50,512 bases of DNA from JANRIG01 sp033765235 (lineage in GTDB: Bacteria; Bacteroidota; Bacteroidia; Cytophagales; UBA9547): positions 1 through 50,512 of the forward strand of contig JANRIG010000013.1 in the NCBI GenBank assembly GCA_033765235.1, read 5' to 3'. Below are positions 25,138 to 33,696 of this stretch, one piece after another. Every line of letters begins with the position of its first letter. The stretch's first letter is position 1. Both the position numbers and the translations under genes were made by a program. The notes below the pieces were generated by a model that worked only from the letters and a program-made list of their open reading frames with translations, was not told the origin of the DNA and did not search any database.

Positions 25138-26804
25138 GCCTTAATTGTTTTACTTTCAATAAATTGTGCTAAGTCAGAAAATTTTTGATATTTTTCGTTG
25201 TAATATTTTTTGGTATTCACATCAGGCATATACTCACTCAGATAACCTGCACCCATGGCTATTTGCGCACCCGTGATGTCTGAATATATACCACATGCCG
25301 TGGCTGCAAACATGGCAGCACCTAAAGCACATGCTTGTGAAGATGCAGATACCCTGATAGGCATATCCAATACATTGGCCAATGTCTGCATGATGTAAGG
25401 CGACTTTTGCGGAATACCCCCGAGTGCTATAATACCCTCTATGGCAATGCCTTGTGTGATAAAACAGTCTACTATTTTTTTAGAGCTGAATGCTGTAGCC
25501 TCTACCAGCGATTTGAAAATCATGCCTGCATCGCTGCCAAGATTAAGGTTGGCTATGACACCTTTCAGATTTTGGTTGGCATAGGGCGTGCGTCTTCCGT
25601 TCATCCAGTCTATGCTTAGTTCATTAGTTTCAGTAGGGAGCAGCGATGCCTTTTCAGAAAGATGAGGTATCATACTATTCTTCAATTCATTAATGATAGA
25701 TGCTTTTGTATCACTGCTTAAGCTGTTATTATTTTGTATAATTTGTATGTGCGGTGTATTTAACATATCAGTATACCAAGCAAATACATCGCCAAATGCA
25801 GACTGCCCTGCCTCCAGACCAATCATGCCGGGTATCACAGAGCCATCTACTTGCCCGCATATACCTTTGATGAGTTTTTTGTCTGCTTCATGATAAGGAA
25901 CCACCATGATATCGCAAGTAGAGGTGCCTATGATGCGGGTGAACATGCGAGGGCTGCAACCGCCACCTACTGCTCCCATGTGTGCGTCAAAAGCTCCTAC
26001 CCCAATGATGACTGATGTATTTAACCCCAATTTTTGAGCCCATTTATCAGATAATGTACCCATTACCTCGTTGGATGTATAAGTGTTGGTGTAGAGCCTT
26101 GTATGGATGCCTGACAGCAAAGGGTCAATAGTAGTAAGAAAAGTATCTGACGGCAGCCCTCCCCATTCGCTTCTCCACATGGCTTTGTGGCCAGCTGCGC
26201 ATCGGCTGCGCTTCAGGGTGAGCGGGTTGGTATTCCCTGTGAGCTCAGCACTGATCCAGTCGCAGTGCTCTACCCATGAGTAGGCAGATTGGCGCACAGT
26301 ATCGTCGTGCCTGAGGGTATGCAATATTTTTGCCCAAAACCATTCTGACGAATACACTCCGCCTACATATCCGGTATAGTCAGTACCTCCCCATGTAGCT
26401 GCAGTATGGTTTATTTCCTCTGCTTCTGCTATGGCTGTGTGGTCTTTCCAAAGTATAAACATAGCATTGGCATTGTGCTCATATTCAGGCAAGAGGCACA
26501 AAGGGGTACCTTGCTTGTCTACAGCAGCTATAGTAGACCCTGTGGTATCAACGGATATGGCTTTTACCAATGTTTTCATTTCGGGCGATAACTGTGACAG
26601 GGCAGCTTTGAGGGCAGCTTCCATGCTTTCGAGGTAGTCGAGAGCGTGCTGCCTGAATTGATTATGAGCAGCGTTGCAATATTGTTTGGATTTCCATCTT
26701 GTGTAATAGATAACTTCTTCGCCACATATATCTCCGGTGTATGCATTTACTATCAATGCTCTTACAGAGTCTGTACCAAAATCTATCCCAATTACCAATG
26801 ACAT
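25134..26804 (-). CDS. araB: Ribulokinase AraB (FGGY family)
   Basis: 556 residues, the typical AraB length. The N-terminal phosphate motif GIDFGTDSVRALIV, the AISVDTTGSTI segment, the GGTDYTGYVGGVYSSEWFW region and the C-terminal ALGGIPQKSPYIMQ and ALGAAMFAA segments are those of ribulokinases. It phosphorylates L-ribulose, and often D-ribulose or ribitol, using ATP. The overlap with araD shows cotranscription. No araA is present in the window, so the source of L-ribulose is not explained. Action on another ketose from the apiose branch is possible but unproven. Confidence 0.9.
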   Translation of the reverse strand: MSLVIGIDFGTDSVRALIVNAYTGDICGEEVIYYTRWKSKQYCNAAHNQFRQHALDYLESMEAALKAALSQLSPEMKTLVKAISVDTTGSTIAAVDKQGTPLCLLPEYEHNANAMFILWKDHTAIAEAEEINHTAATWGGTDYTGYVGGVYSSEWFWAKILHTLRHDDTVRQSAYSWVEHCDWISAELTGNTNPLTLKRSRCAAGHKAMWRSEWGGLPSDTFLTTIDPLLSGIHTRLYTNTYTSNEVMGTLSDKWAQKLGLNTSVIIGVGAFDAHMGAVGGGCSPRMFTRIIGTSTCDIMVVPYHEADKKLIKGICGQVDGSVIPGMIGLEAGQSAFGDVFAWYTDMLNTPHIQIIQNNNSLSSDTKASIINELKNSMIPHLSEKASLLPTETNELSIDWMNGRRTPYANQNLKGVIANLNLGSDAGMIFKSLVEATAFSSKKIVDCFITQGIAIEGIIALGGIPQKSPYIMQTLANVLDMPIRVSASSQACALGAAMFAATACGIYSDITGAQIAMGAGYLSEYMPDVNTKKYYNEKYQKFSDLAQFIESKTIKA

Positions 26805-26818
26805 ATATTTGCTCTTTG

Positions 26819-27844
26819 TTAATATTTATCCATACTTATGATATTACCTGAGCTTGCCGACTCATATGCTGCAAATACCAATTTTGTAGTTTTTATATTA
26901 TCGTCACCGGTTGTTTCTGCCTCATTTTCGCCAATGAGCCCTTTCAATATGTTTGCATTGGTATCTACAGTGCTGGCGTGTGCTACGTCATATGCGGGGT
27001 CTACCCATGAATACATTTTGGCCTTTACTATTTCAGATACTGTGCCTTGCTTGGTTGTAGTGCGTATTTCGCCGTTTAGCCCTAAATATATACTGCCTTT
27101 GGTACCTTCTACTAGTATATAGGTTTGTGGAAAACGCTCATGCTCAATGATAGAAGCATAAGACAACTCTGTGTAGCAATGCATACCGTTTTTCATTTCT
27201 GTAAATATATTTGCCACGTCTTCTCCTTTGATAGTAGGGTTCACACGCATGGTTTTGCAATATAGTGTATTTACCTCACCAAAATAAAATCTCAACATAT
27301 CTAATATATGTACTCCGAGGTCTGCTATGATAAATTGGGGCAACTCTTTCAGTATGGGTTGGTTGTCAAACACAGGGAAGCTGCAACAAAACCTTAAACT
27401 AGCTTTGAATGGTGTACCAATAGTTTGTTCATCCAGCAGTTGCTTCAGTCTGCGTATGGGTGCTTGCCAGCGAAAATTTTCATGAATATAAAACTTGATA
27501 CCGGCTTGATTTACAGTCTGCATCATATCTAAGGCATCCTGCAGGTTGTCTGCCATTGGTTTTTGGCATATAGTATTGATTTTGTATTTGGCAGCAAGTG
27601 TTACAAACTGCTTATGGGTATCTACACTGGATATTATATCTACAAAATCTAATTTTTCGTTTTCAAACATTATTTTGGCATCTGTGTACACCTTAGCATT
27701 GCCAAATTTCAGAGATAATGCTTTGGCTTTGTCTTCATTAATGTCGCACACCGCTACCAACTTTACACCTTCTATCTCGTGCCAGGCAGCCACTTGGTAG
27801 TGCGACCAAAAACCACATCCTATTACAGCAAATTTTATGTTCAT
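26819..27844 (-). CDS. apsD: Gfo/Idh/MocA oxidoreductase; D-apiose dehydrogenase-like
   Basis: 341 residues. The Rossmann domain has AVIGCGFW (6-13). CQKP (93-96) stands at the usual EKP site and HENFRWQ (121-127) follows, a combination I associate with the ApsD group. The catalytic DLGVHILD motif contains Asp175 and His179. ApsD oxidises D-apiose to D-apionolactone with NAD+. Position after the permease and upstream of the araB-araD genes fits an early cytoplasmic step. Other Gfo/Idh/MocA sugar dehydrogenases are hard to exclude without a tree. The gap to araB is 14 bases. Confidence 0.72.
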   Translation of the reverse strand: MNIKFAVIGCGFWSHYQVAAWHEIEGVKLVAVCDINEDKAKALSLKFGNAKVYTDAKIMFENEKLDFVDIISSVDTHKQFVTLAAKYKINTICQKPMADNLQDALDMMQTVNQAGIKFYIHENFRWQAPIRRLKQLLDEQTIGTPFKASLRFCCSFPVFDNQPILKELPQFIIADLGVHILDMLRFYFGEVNTLYCKTMRVNPTIKGEDVANIFTEMKNGMHCYTELSYASIIEHERFPQTYILVEGTKGSIYLGLNGEIRTTTKQGTVSEIVKAKMYSWVDPAYDVAHASTVDTNANILKGLIGENEAETTGDDNIKTTKLVFAAYESASSGNIISMDKY

Positions 27845-27963
27845 TTTTTTATAAAATTATTTTTAGTGAAATTTTTAATCTCTTACTTAGACATGCTCAG
27901 TACTGCCAACTCTTGTCATTACTTTGGAGACAGGTGAGTATGAGACAGTATTATATCCCTATT

Positions 27964-28959
27964 TTATTTTGCCATTATGATTAGTCCCAAACCTATAAGG
28001 TAGAATAAAAACATAAATATTAACAGTGTGTTAGTGCCTTTGGGGGCACCATTAAACTCTTTCCATACCAATATGCCCCACAGTGCTGCCACTACAGGTG
28101 CACCATTGCTCACTGCATAAGATATAGTGTAGCCCGCTGTGCCCGATGCCATAAAGCTGAAAACCATGCCCATGCACCAAACCATGCCTCCTATGATACC
28201 TATAAGATGATTTTTGGACGGTGCTGCAAAATATTGGCTAAATGTGACAGGCTCTCCTTTGAAAGGTTTCATCATCACCACAGGGTTAATTACAAAGGTG
28301 CTCAAAAATGCCCCCAGACAAAAGTAAAATACCCCTGTGAGAGGTGTGAGTTTGCCCTCCTCAGGATTTGCATAGTCAGACACCAAAGATATGGCCACAA
28401 ACCTATAAAAGAAAGCAATGAGTACACCTGCCACAGCAGCAAGCACTACTCCTTTGAAATTGCCTGCAGAGGTATTACCCAAAAGTTTTTTATAAGAGAT
28501 AGCGCAAATAATGATGGCAACAGCTATACTTACACCCCCAATGACAATGTATGTAAGGTTGCCCTCCGGCGCACCTATATAATTTACTAATATGCCCAGC
28601 AGCCATGCTATGCCTCCACCTACAGGAAAAGCTGTGGCCATGCCTGATATAGATATGCCTGCCACTAAAAGCAGTGTGCCAATATTCCACAACAGCCCTC
28701 CCAACATAGCATATAATATATAGGTGTAATCTGCCTGTGCACAACTTTGCCAAAAAGTATGACCAATTGTTCCCATACTACCTACTGTGACAGCTGCCAA
28801 AAAAGACATAATAAGTACACCCGTGATAAAATCCCAATAAAACAGCTCAAAACGCCAATTGGCATTGATAAAATTACGTGAATTTTGCCAAGAGCCCCAA
28901 AATATCATGGCTAAAACACAAAACAAGACTGCTAAAGGGTAAGAAGTGATAAATATCAT
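27964..28959 (-). CDS. DMT-superfamily/GRP-like sugar permease
   Basis: 331 residues with ten hydrophobic helices. The N-terminal FWGSWQNSRNF and WRFELFYWDF segments, the glycine-rich FPVGGGIAWLLG helix and the late GTAGYTISYAVSNGAPVVAALWG pair (split over residues 273-296) are characteristic of a Bacteroidota family related to glucose/ribose uptake and RhaT-type proton symporters. As the first gene of the nine-gene operon it is the obvious importer of the released sugar, D-apiose or L-arabinose. Specificity is inferred from context only. A 119-base gap follows before the ApsD-like gene. Confidence 0.75.
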   Translation of the reverse strand: MIFITSYPLAVLFCVLAMIFWGSWQNSRNFINANWRFELFYWDFITGVLIMSFLAAVTVGSMGTIGHTFWQSCAQADYTYILYAMLGGLLWNIGTLLLVAGISISGMATAFPVGGGIAWLLGILVNYIGAPEGNLTYIVIGGVSIAVAIIICAISYKKLLGNTSAGNFKGVVLAAVAGVLIAFFYRFVAISLVSDYANPEEGKLTPLTGVFYFCLGAFLSTFVINPVVMMKPFKGEPVTFSQYFAAPSKNHLIGIIGGMVWCMGMVFSFMASGTAGYTISYAVSNGAPVVAALWGILVWKEFNGAPKGTNTLLIFMFLFYLIGLGLIIMAK

Positions 28960-29003
28960 AAGTAAAAAGAATAAAATATACTGTACTGTACTATACTATT
29001 ACA

Positions 29004-29035
29004 CAAAATAACATTAACTTTTTGAATAAAACAAA
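29004..29035 (-). promoter_or_regulatory. Candidate promoter of the apiose operon
   Basis: On the minus strand a TTTG box (29032-29035) is followed after about 20 bases by TTATTTTG (29004-29011), one mismatch from TAnnTTTG. This leaves a leader of about 40 bases before the permease ATG at 28959. No operator repeat is evident. Confidence 0.45.
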
Positions 29036-29165
29036 TATTTATTTGAAAATTTTTATGAATTATGGTAAAAGCCTGCCACAGTGTCATTGATGCTATTTGT
29101 AATAAATACCTATGGTTTATTTAATTAGACAAAAAACAACTATATTTCTGCCCAATAGACAATGT

Positions 29166-29792
29166 ATGAGTACAAACAATAAACTAATTTACCTGATTAG
29201 GCATGGAGAAACAGAATATAATAAAATGGGAATAGTGCAAGGCAGCAATGTAGATACCTCACTCAACGAAACAGGTAAAATGCAGGCGCAAATGTTTTAT
29301 AATAAATACAAAACTATAAAATTTGATAAAATATATACCTCCAAACTTAAGCGTACCCATGAGTCTGTGGCACCTTTTACAAATCTCGGCATACCTTGGG
29401 AGCAATATGAAGGACTGAATGAGATAAGCTGGGGTGCACAAGATGGAAAAGTATCAAACAAAGATGTGCATGACTATTATCTCAAAATATCTGCACAATG
29501 GGCTGCAGGTGAACTTGATGTACAGATAGGAGGAGGCGAAACTCCTAACCAGGTGATGAACAGGCAAATACCTGTGGTGAAAACTATACTCTCAAGAGCT
29601 AATGAGCATACCATATTAATATGTATGCACGGCAGAGCTATGCGCATATTACTTTGTCATATCCAAAATTTGCCTTTATCGCTTATGGACACCTTTGAGC
29701 ATAGCAACCTATGCTTGTATATATTGCAATATGACGGAAGCAAAATAAAAGCTATTACACAAAACGATACTTCACATTTAGCATTACCATAA
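29166..29792 (+). CDS. Histidine phosphatase (phosphoglycerate-mutase-like)
   Basis: 208 residues from the ATG at 29166. The longer reading from 29112 adds 18 residues unlike the family and is rejected. The phosphoacceptor motif LIRHGETEYN (10-19) is near the N-terminus, and the second histidine lies in CMHGRAMRILL. The family covers cofactor-dependent phosphoglycerate mutases, fructose-2,6-bisphosphatases and broad phosphatases. The size and the variable middle suggest a general phosphatase rather than GpmA. It is divergent from the apiose operon and followed directly by the YidD-fusion gene, whose GTG start abuts its stop codon. Confidence 0.85.
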   Translation: MSTNNKLIYLIRHGETEYNKMGIVQGSNVDTSLNETGKMQAQMFYNKYKTIKFDKIYTSKLKRTHESVAPFTNLGIPWEQYEGLNEISWGAQDGKVSNKDVHDYYLKISAQWAAGELDVQIGGGETPNQVMNRQIPVVKTILSRANEHTILICMHGRAMRILLCHIQNLPLSLMDTFEHSNLCLYILQYDGSKIKAITQNDTSHLALP

Positions 29793-30860
29793 GTGAAATG
29801 GCAGACTTACATATTAATAATTATTGTCATAAATATTCAGGCGCAGCCTGTAACAAATACATATCGTGCATTAAATACATATGGCAGCGGTGAGCAAGCA
29901 GCCATAAATTTTTACCAAAAACATGTATCAAATATAATGAGTGCAGGTTGCCCTATGTATCCTGCATGCTCACAGTATGCAAAAATATATTATTCACAAT
30001 ACAATTATCTCACAGCTACTTTGGCAACTGCAGACCGCCTGCTCAGATGTGGCCACCACCCTGCTGAATATATAAAGATAAAAGTAGAAGGTAATGTGTA
30101 CCTGTACGACCCTGCAGTGAGCGAAACAGATACTATAGTCTTAGATAAAAATAAGTCAGAAGACACCTCTAAGGTACAGAATATTGCAGACCACTTATAC
30201 AACTATAAATATTACAGTGCTGCATATCAGGAATATATGAGGTATGTAATAGAAGAACACAACAGTGCAAAATCCAAAGAATATGCATGGTACAGAGCTA
30301 TCATGTGCCTATATTATATGCGTAATTATGAAGTATTTGGCGATATGTATGATACATTTATCAAGCAATATCCATCATCTAATTACATAATACATTTACG
30401 AATAGCACAAGCCAAAATATTATTACACGATAAAAAGTATGATAGCGCATTGCAAATATTAGAATACACAAAGAAACAAAGCACAGATAGTATGGAGGTA
30501 AAGTATTTGCTTTGCTATACCTACTTGCAAATGGGTAATATAAAAAATGCACAAGCTATTTGCAACAAGAGTGTGTCAGAGATAAAATTTATGAGTCCGG
30601 TATGGCCTGCTATGAGCAGCGCAGCCTTGCCCGGCAGTGGGTACATGATGATTGGGCAGCCGGTGACAGGTGTAGTATCTTTGCTTGTAAACGGGCTCAT
30701 GGCATGGGGTATGTATGAGTCATGGGACAAAGGCTACTATGCGGGCTTTGGTGCATTTGCAATGATGGGTGGTATATGGTATTTTGGAAGCATAAGAGGC
30801 AGCTACTTGCAATGCAAAAAAAGAAACCACAAGAGGTTGATGCAGCATTTTGATTTTTGA
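29793..30860 (+). CDS. YidD-domain protein fused to TPR-like and membrane segments
   Basis: 355 residues starting at a GTG that directly follows the upstream stop codon. A signal peptide or anchor (1-17) precedes a YidD-like domain (about 30-93) with the family cysteines in GCPMYPACSQYA (Cys53, Cys59) and LLRCGHHP (Cys86). Residues of about 120-260 look like TPR-type helical repeats (AAYQEYMRYV, ALQILEYTKK, YLQMGNIKNAQAI). The C-terminus (about 275-340) has two hydrophobic helices with ALPGSGYMMIGQPVTG, like DUF5683-type modules. Normal YidD is a cytoplasmic-side peptide of about 80 residues that helps YidC insertion. A signal-bearing fusion is unusual and suggests a periplasmic or envelope role. 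Confidence 0.75.
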   Translation: MKWQTYILIIIVINIQAQPVTNTYRALNTYGSGEQAAINFYQKHVSNIMSAGCPMYPACSQYAKIYYSQYNYLTATLATADRLLRCGHHPAEYIKIKVEGNVYLYDPAVSETDTIVLDKNKSEDTSKVQNIADHLYNYKYYSAAYQEYMRYVIEEHNSAKSKEYAWYRAIMCLYYMRNYEVFGDMYDTFIKQYPSSNYIIHLRIAQAKILLHDKKYDSALQILEYTKKQSTDSMEVKYLLCYTYLQMGNIKNAQAICNKSVSEIKFMSPVWPAMSSAALPGSGYMMIGQPVTGVVSLLVNGLMAWGMYESWDKGYYAGFGAFAMMGGIWYFGSIRGSYLQCKKRNHKRLMQHFDF

Positions 30861-30863
30861 TTA

Positions 30864-31778
30864 TCAAATATTAACTTCCCACATATGTATTAACTTATCG
30901 TCGCTGCAAGACAGCAATTGATATTTGTCTTGCATCCACAGCACTTTGTTTACAGAAGTAGTATGCCCTCCGTGCCTCGATTTGTCTATCACTTTCAGTA
31001 GTTTGCGTTTTGTATAATCCCATATTTTAATGGTTTTGTCCATACTGGCGGTAGCAAAAAAGTTGCCCATGTGATGAAAATGTATGTTATTTATGGCAAA
31101 CATGTGTGCTACAATCTGTTCGTCCAACATGTAGTTGCTGTTGCAATCCCAAAATTTGAGGTGTGCATCGCGGCTGCCCGAAAGCAGACAGCTGCCATCG
31201 TGAGTATAATAGAGAGCAAATACAGAATTGTTGTGTGCTGTGTATTCATATATTAGTGAGTAATCGCTCAAGCTGAATATCCTAATTTTATAGTCGCTGT
31301 AGCCTACCGCAATATGTCCATACAAAGGGTTTATAGCTATACAACGTGCACTTTGGGTCGAATATTCCAGTTTTTTGATGATACTCAACGTATTGGCATC
31401 TATAATATATACAGTACCATTGGCACAAGCCACAAATAATAGCTTGCCATAAGATACAATATCAAAAATATATCCTGACGAAATCCGAAATGAACCTATC
31501 TCATTGTGTTCATCTGTATTTATTAGATGTATGCCTTCAAAATTTTCGCCTACCACTAATATGTTTGAATCAAATAAAGCATGTATGGCATACACAGAAT
31601 GGCTCACAGTAGCTATAAGTATTCCATTATCAGGGTTTTGTATATTCCACTTTACTACCATTCCATCGCCTGATGCAGCGTAAAATATATCAGCATTGCC
31701 ACTTGCTGCTATGCTAAAAATACCATCTCTATGCCCCGAAAAAGTGCATATTTTTTGTATATTTGGGGTCATAGTCAT
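30864..31778 (-). CDS. WD40-repeat protein
   Basis: 304 residues made of about seven WD40 repeats with no signal peptide or extra domain. Typical blades end in GH or AH starts and WD-type dipeptides: FSGHRDG, VKWNIQNPDNG, YTAHNNSVFALYYTHDG, LKFWDCNS and IKIWDYTKRK. Such propellers are scaffolds; bacterial examples have no shared function. It is convergent with the YidD-fusion gene, with only 3 bases between stop codons. Confidence 0.85.
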   Translation of the reverse strand: MTMTPNIQKICTFSGHRDGIFSIAASGNADIFYAASGDGMVVKWNIQNPDNGILIATVSHSVYAIHALFDSNILVVGENFEGIHLINTDEHNEIGSFRISSGYIFDIVSYGKLLFVACANGTVYIIDANTLSIIKKLEYSTQSARCIAINPLYGHIAVGYSDYKIRIFSLSDYSLIYEYTAHNNSVFALYYTHDGSCLLSGSRDAHLKFWDCNSNYMLDEQIVAHMFAINNIHFHHMGNFFATASMDKTIKIWDYTKRKLLKVIDKSRHGGHTTSVNKVLWMQDKYQLLSCSDDKLIHMWEVNI

Positions 31779-31843
31779 GGTATGGAATTAATTTATTAAC
31801 AAAATTATATCTTAATGTGCAAAATATAATACTAAGATTATTA

Positions 31844-31851
31844 TATTTTTG
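31844..31851 (+). promoter_or_regulatory. Candidate -7 promoter element of the bestrophin pair
   Basis: TATTTTTG matches TAnnTTTG and ends 29 bases before the ATG at 31881. No TTG -33 box is clear. Confidence 0.4.
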
Positions 31852-31880
31852 CCCCGAACATAAATAAGTATGTGTAAATA

Positions 31881-32753
31881 ATGGCATTTTCAGGAAAGCG
31901 CCCACCACTCTGGTATTCTATCATATTCGACTTTTTGGGTACCAAAACATTGCGAATCATATCTTTTAGCATGTTGGGTGCAGGGTTGTACACAGGTGTG
32001 CTCGACTATTTGGAAAACTATGTGCTGCACGTAGATTTTAAGCCACCTACCACCATATTTACCATCATGGGTACTGTACTGGGGTTATTATTGGTATTTA
32101 GAACCAATACCGCTTATGACAGATGGTGGTCTGGACGCATACTGCTCAGCGACCTTACTGCCAATGCTCGCTCATTTGCCATAAAAATAAATGCTTATTT
32201 GGATAATAATGACCTTAAGTTATTCTTTGCCAAAATGATATCAAACCATGCTTATGCTATGAAAGAGCACCTGCGCGAAGGCATAAAATGGGACGAAATA
32301 GATGAAATAGACCCTGACACCACCCATAGGCTCAAAGAATCTTACCATGTGCCCAATGAGATAATAAACATAGTAAACGAAAAAATAACAGAACTATACC
32401 GCAAAGGATTACTCACCGACCCTCAAATAATAGAACTCAATCGCCATGCAGACATAGCCACCTCCATAGTAGGGAGTTGTGAGCGCATACGTACCACACC
32501 CATGCCTTTTTCATACAGGGTACATTTGCGCAAATATATATTCTTTTTTACCCTTATCATGCCGTTTGGGTTCATACATGAGCTCAATTATTGGTCTATA
32601 GTGTTGGTAATGATCATTTATTACGCATTAGCAGGCTTAGATGCCATAGGGGAAGAAATAGAAGACCCATTTGGTCAAGACGAAAACGATTTGCCTGTGG
32701 ACAAAGTGTGCCGTACCATCAAAAACAGTGTGGAGGCTGTATTAATAAGATAA
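31881..32753 (+). CDS. Bestrophin-family channel protein 1
   Basis: 290 residues of the UPF0187/bestrophin family. Recognisable segments are the RTNTAYDRWWSGR motif after the second helix, the CERIRTTPMPFSYRVHLR segment and the C-terminal EIEDPFGQDENDLP acidic motif, which corresponds to the calcium-clasp-like region of animal bestrophins. About four membrane helices are present. Bacterial homologues form pentameric ion channels that differ in anion or cation selectivity. The gene is followed 4 bases later by a paralogue, so the two are cotranscribed and may form mixed channels. Confidence 0.9.
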   Translation: MAFSGKRPPLWYSIIFDFLGTKTLRIISFSMLGAGLYTGVLDYLENYVLHVDFKPPTTIFTIMGTVLGLLLVFRTNTAYDRWWSGRILLSDLTANARSFAIKINAYLDNNDLKLFFAKMISNHAYAMKEHLREGIKWDEIDEIDPDTTHRLKESYHVPNEIINIVNEKITELYRKGLLTDPQIIELNRHADIATSIVGSCERIRTTPMPFSYRVHLRKYIFFFTLIMPFGFIHELNYWSIVLVMIIYYALAGLDAIGEEIEDPFGQDENDLPVDKVCRTIKNSVEAVLIR

Positions 32754-32757
32754 ACTC

Positions 32758-33696
32758 ATGGCAGACCATTTTGACATACATGCTATGGAAGACAAAAAAC
32801 CATCAATGTGGTTTTCTGTAGTATTTGACTATTTTCGCACCCCAACTCTTCGCAAAACCACCTTTAGTGCCTTATTAGTAGGAGTTTATGTATTGATAAT
32901 TAACTATTTAGAAAAATTTGTAGTACATGTAGACTTTCACCCTCCTTCTACTATATTCTACATACTGGGCTCTGTGCTCGGCTGGCTACTTGTATTCAGA
33001 ACATATACCGCTTATGACAGGTGGTGGAAAGGGCGCATCGCCATCAGCTATTTGAGCAATAATGCCAAAAACTTTTCCAGCAAAATGAATGCCTACTTGG
33101 ACAAAAGTGATATTGAAAACCGCAAATTTTTTGCAAACATGATAGCCAACCATGCCTATGCCATGAAAGAAATGCTTCGTCATGGCATCAAATACAGCGA
33201 ACTGATTGAAACCAAACCCGGCGAACTGAGCGAAATAAAAAAAACTTATCATGTACCCAACGAGATAGCTGCTCAACTCATGATAAGGCTTACCCTGCTT
33301 TACAAAACCAAAATCATAAGCTATCCACAATATCTTGAGGCACACACCTATATAGATACTATGAACTTAGTGGTGGCAGATTGTGAGCGCATACATTCAT
33401 CGCCCATACCATTTGCATATCGCATACATCTCAAAAAATATGTATTACTTTTTGCCATCATTATGCCTTATGGTTTTATAGACTACCTTGACTATTGGAG
33501 TACTCTTGTCATTGCTGTAATATTCTATGCCATGTATGGTTTAGACCTATTGGCAGAGGAAATAGAAGACCCCTTTGGCGATGATGAAAATGACCTACCT
33601 ATAGATTATGTGTGTGCATCTATCGAAAAGTATTCTACTACCAATCTACAAGTATCTATACGTCCATCTCATAAAATACATGCCCATGAGCACTAA
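32758..33696 (+). CDS. Bestrophin-family channel protein 2
   Basis: 312 residues, colinear with the upstream bestrophin: RTYTAYDRWWKGR, CERIHSSPIPFAYRIHLK and EIEDPFGDDENDLP. It has a longer N-terminus, where an extra short segment precedes DKKPSMWFSVVFDY, and a His-rich tail (HKIHAHEH). The paralogues diverge throughout, so the duplication is not recent. It overlaps the next gene by 11 bases. Confidence 0.9.
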   Translation: MADHFDIHAMEDKKPSMWFSVVFDYFRTPTLRKTTFSALLVGVYVLIINYLEKFVVHVDFHPPSTIFYILGSVLGWLLVFRTYTAYDRWWKGRIAISYLSNNAKNFSSKMNAYLDKSDIENRKFFANMIANHAYAMKEMLRHGIKYSELIETKPGELSEIKKTYHVPNEIAAQLMIRLTLLYKTKIISYPQYLEAHTYIDTMNLVVADCERIHSSPIPFAYRIHLKKYVLLFAIIMPYGFIDYLDYWSTLVIAVIFYAMYGLDLLAEEIEDPFGDDENDLPIDYVCASIEKYSTTNLQVSIRPSHKIHAHEH

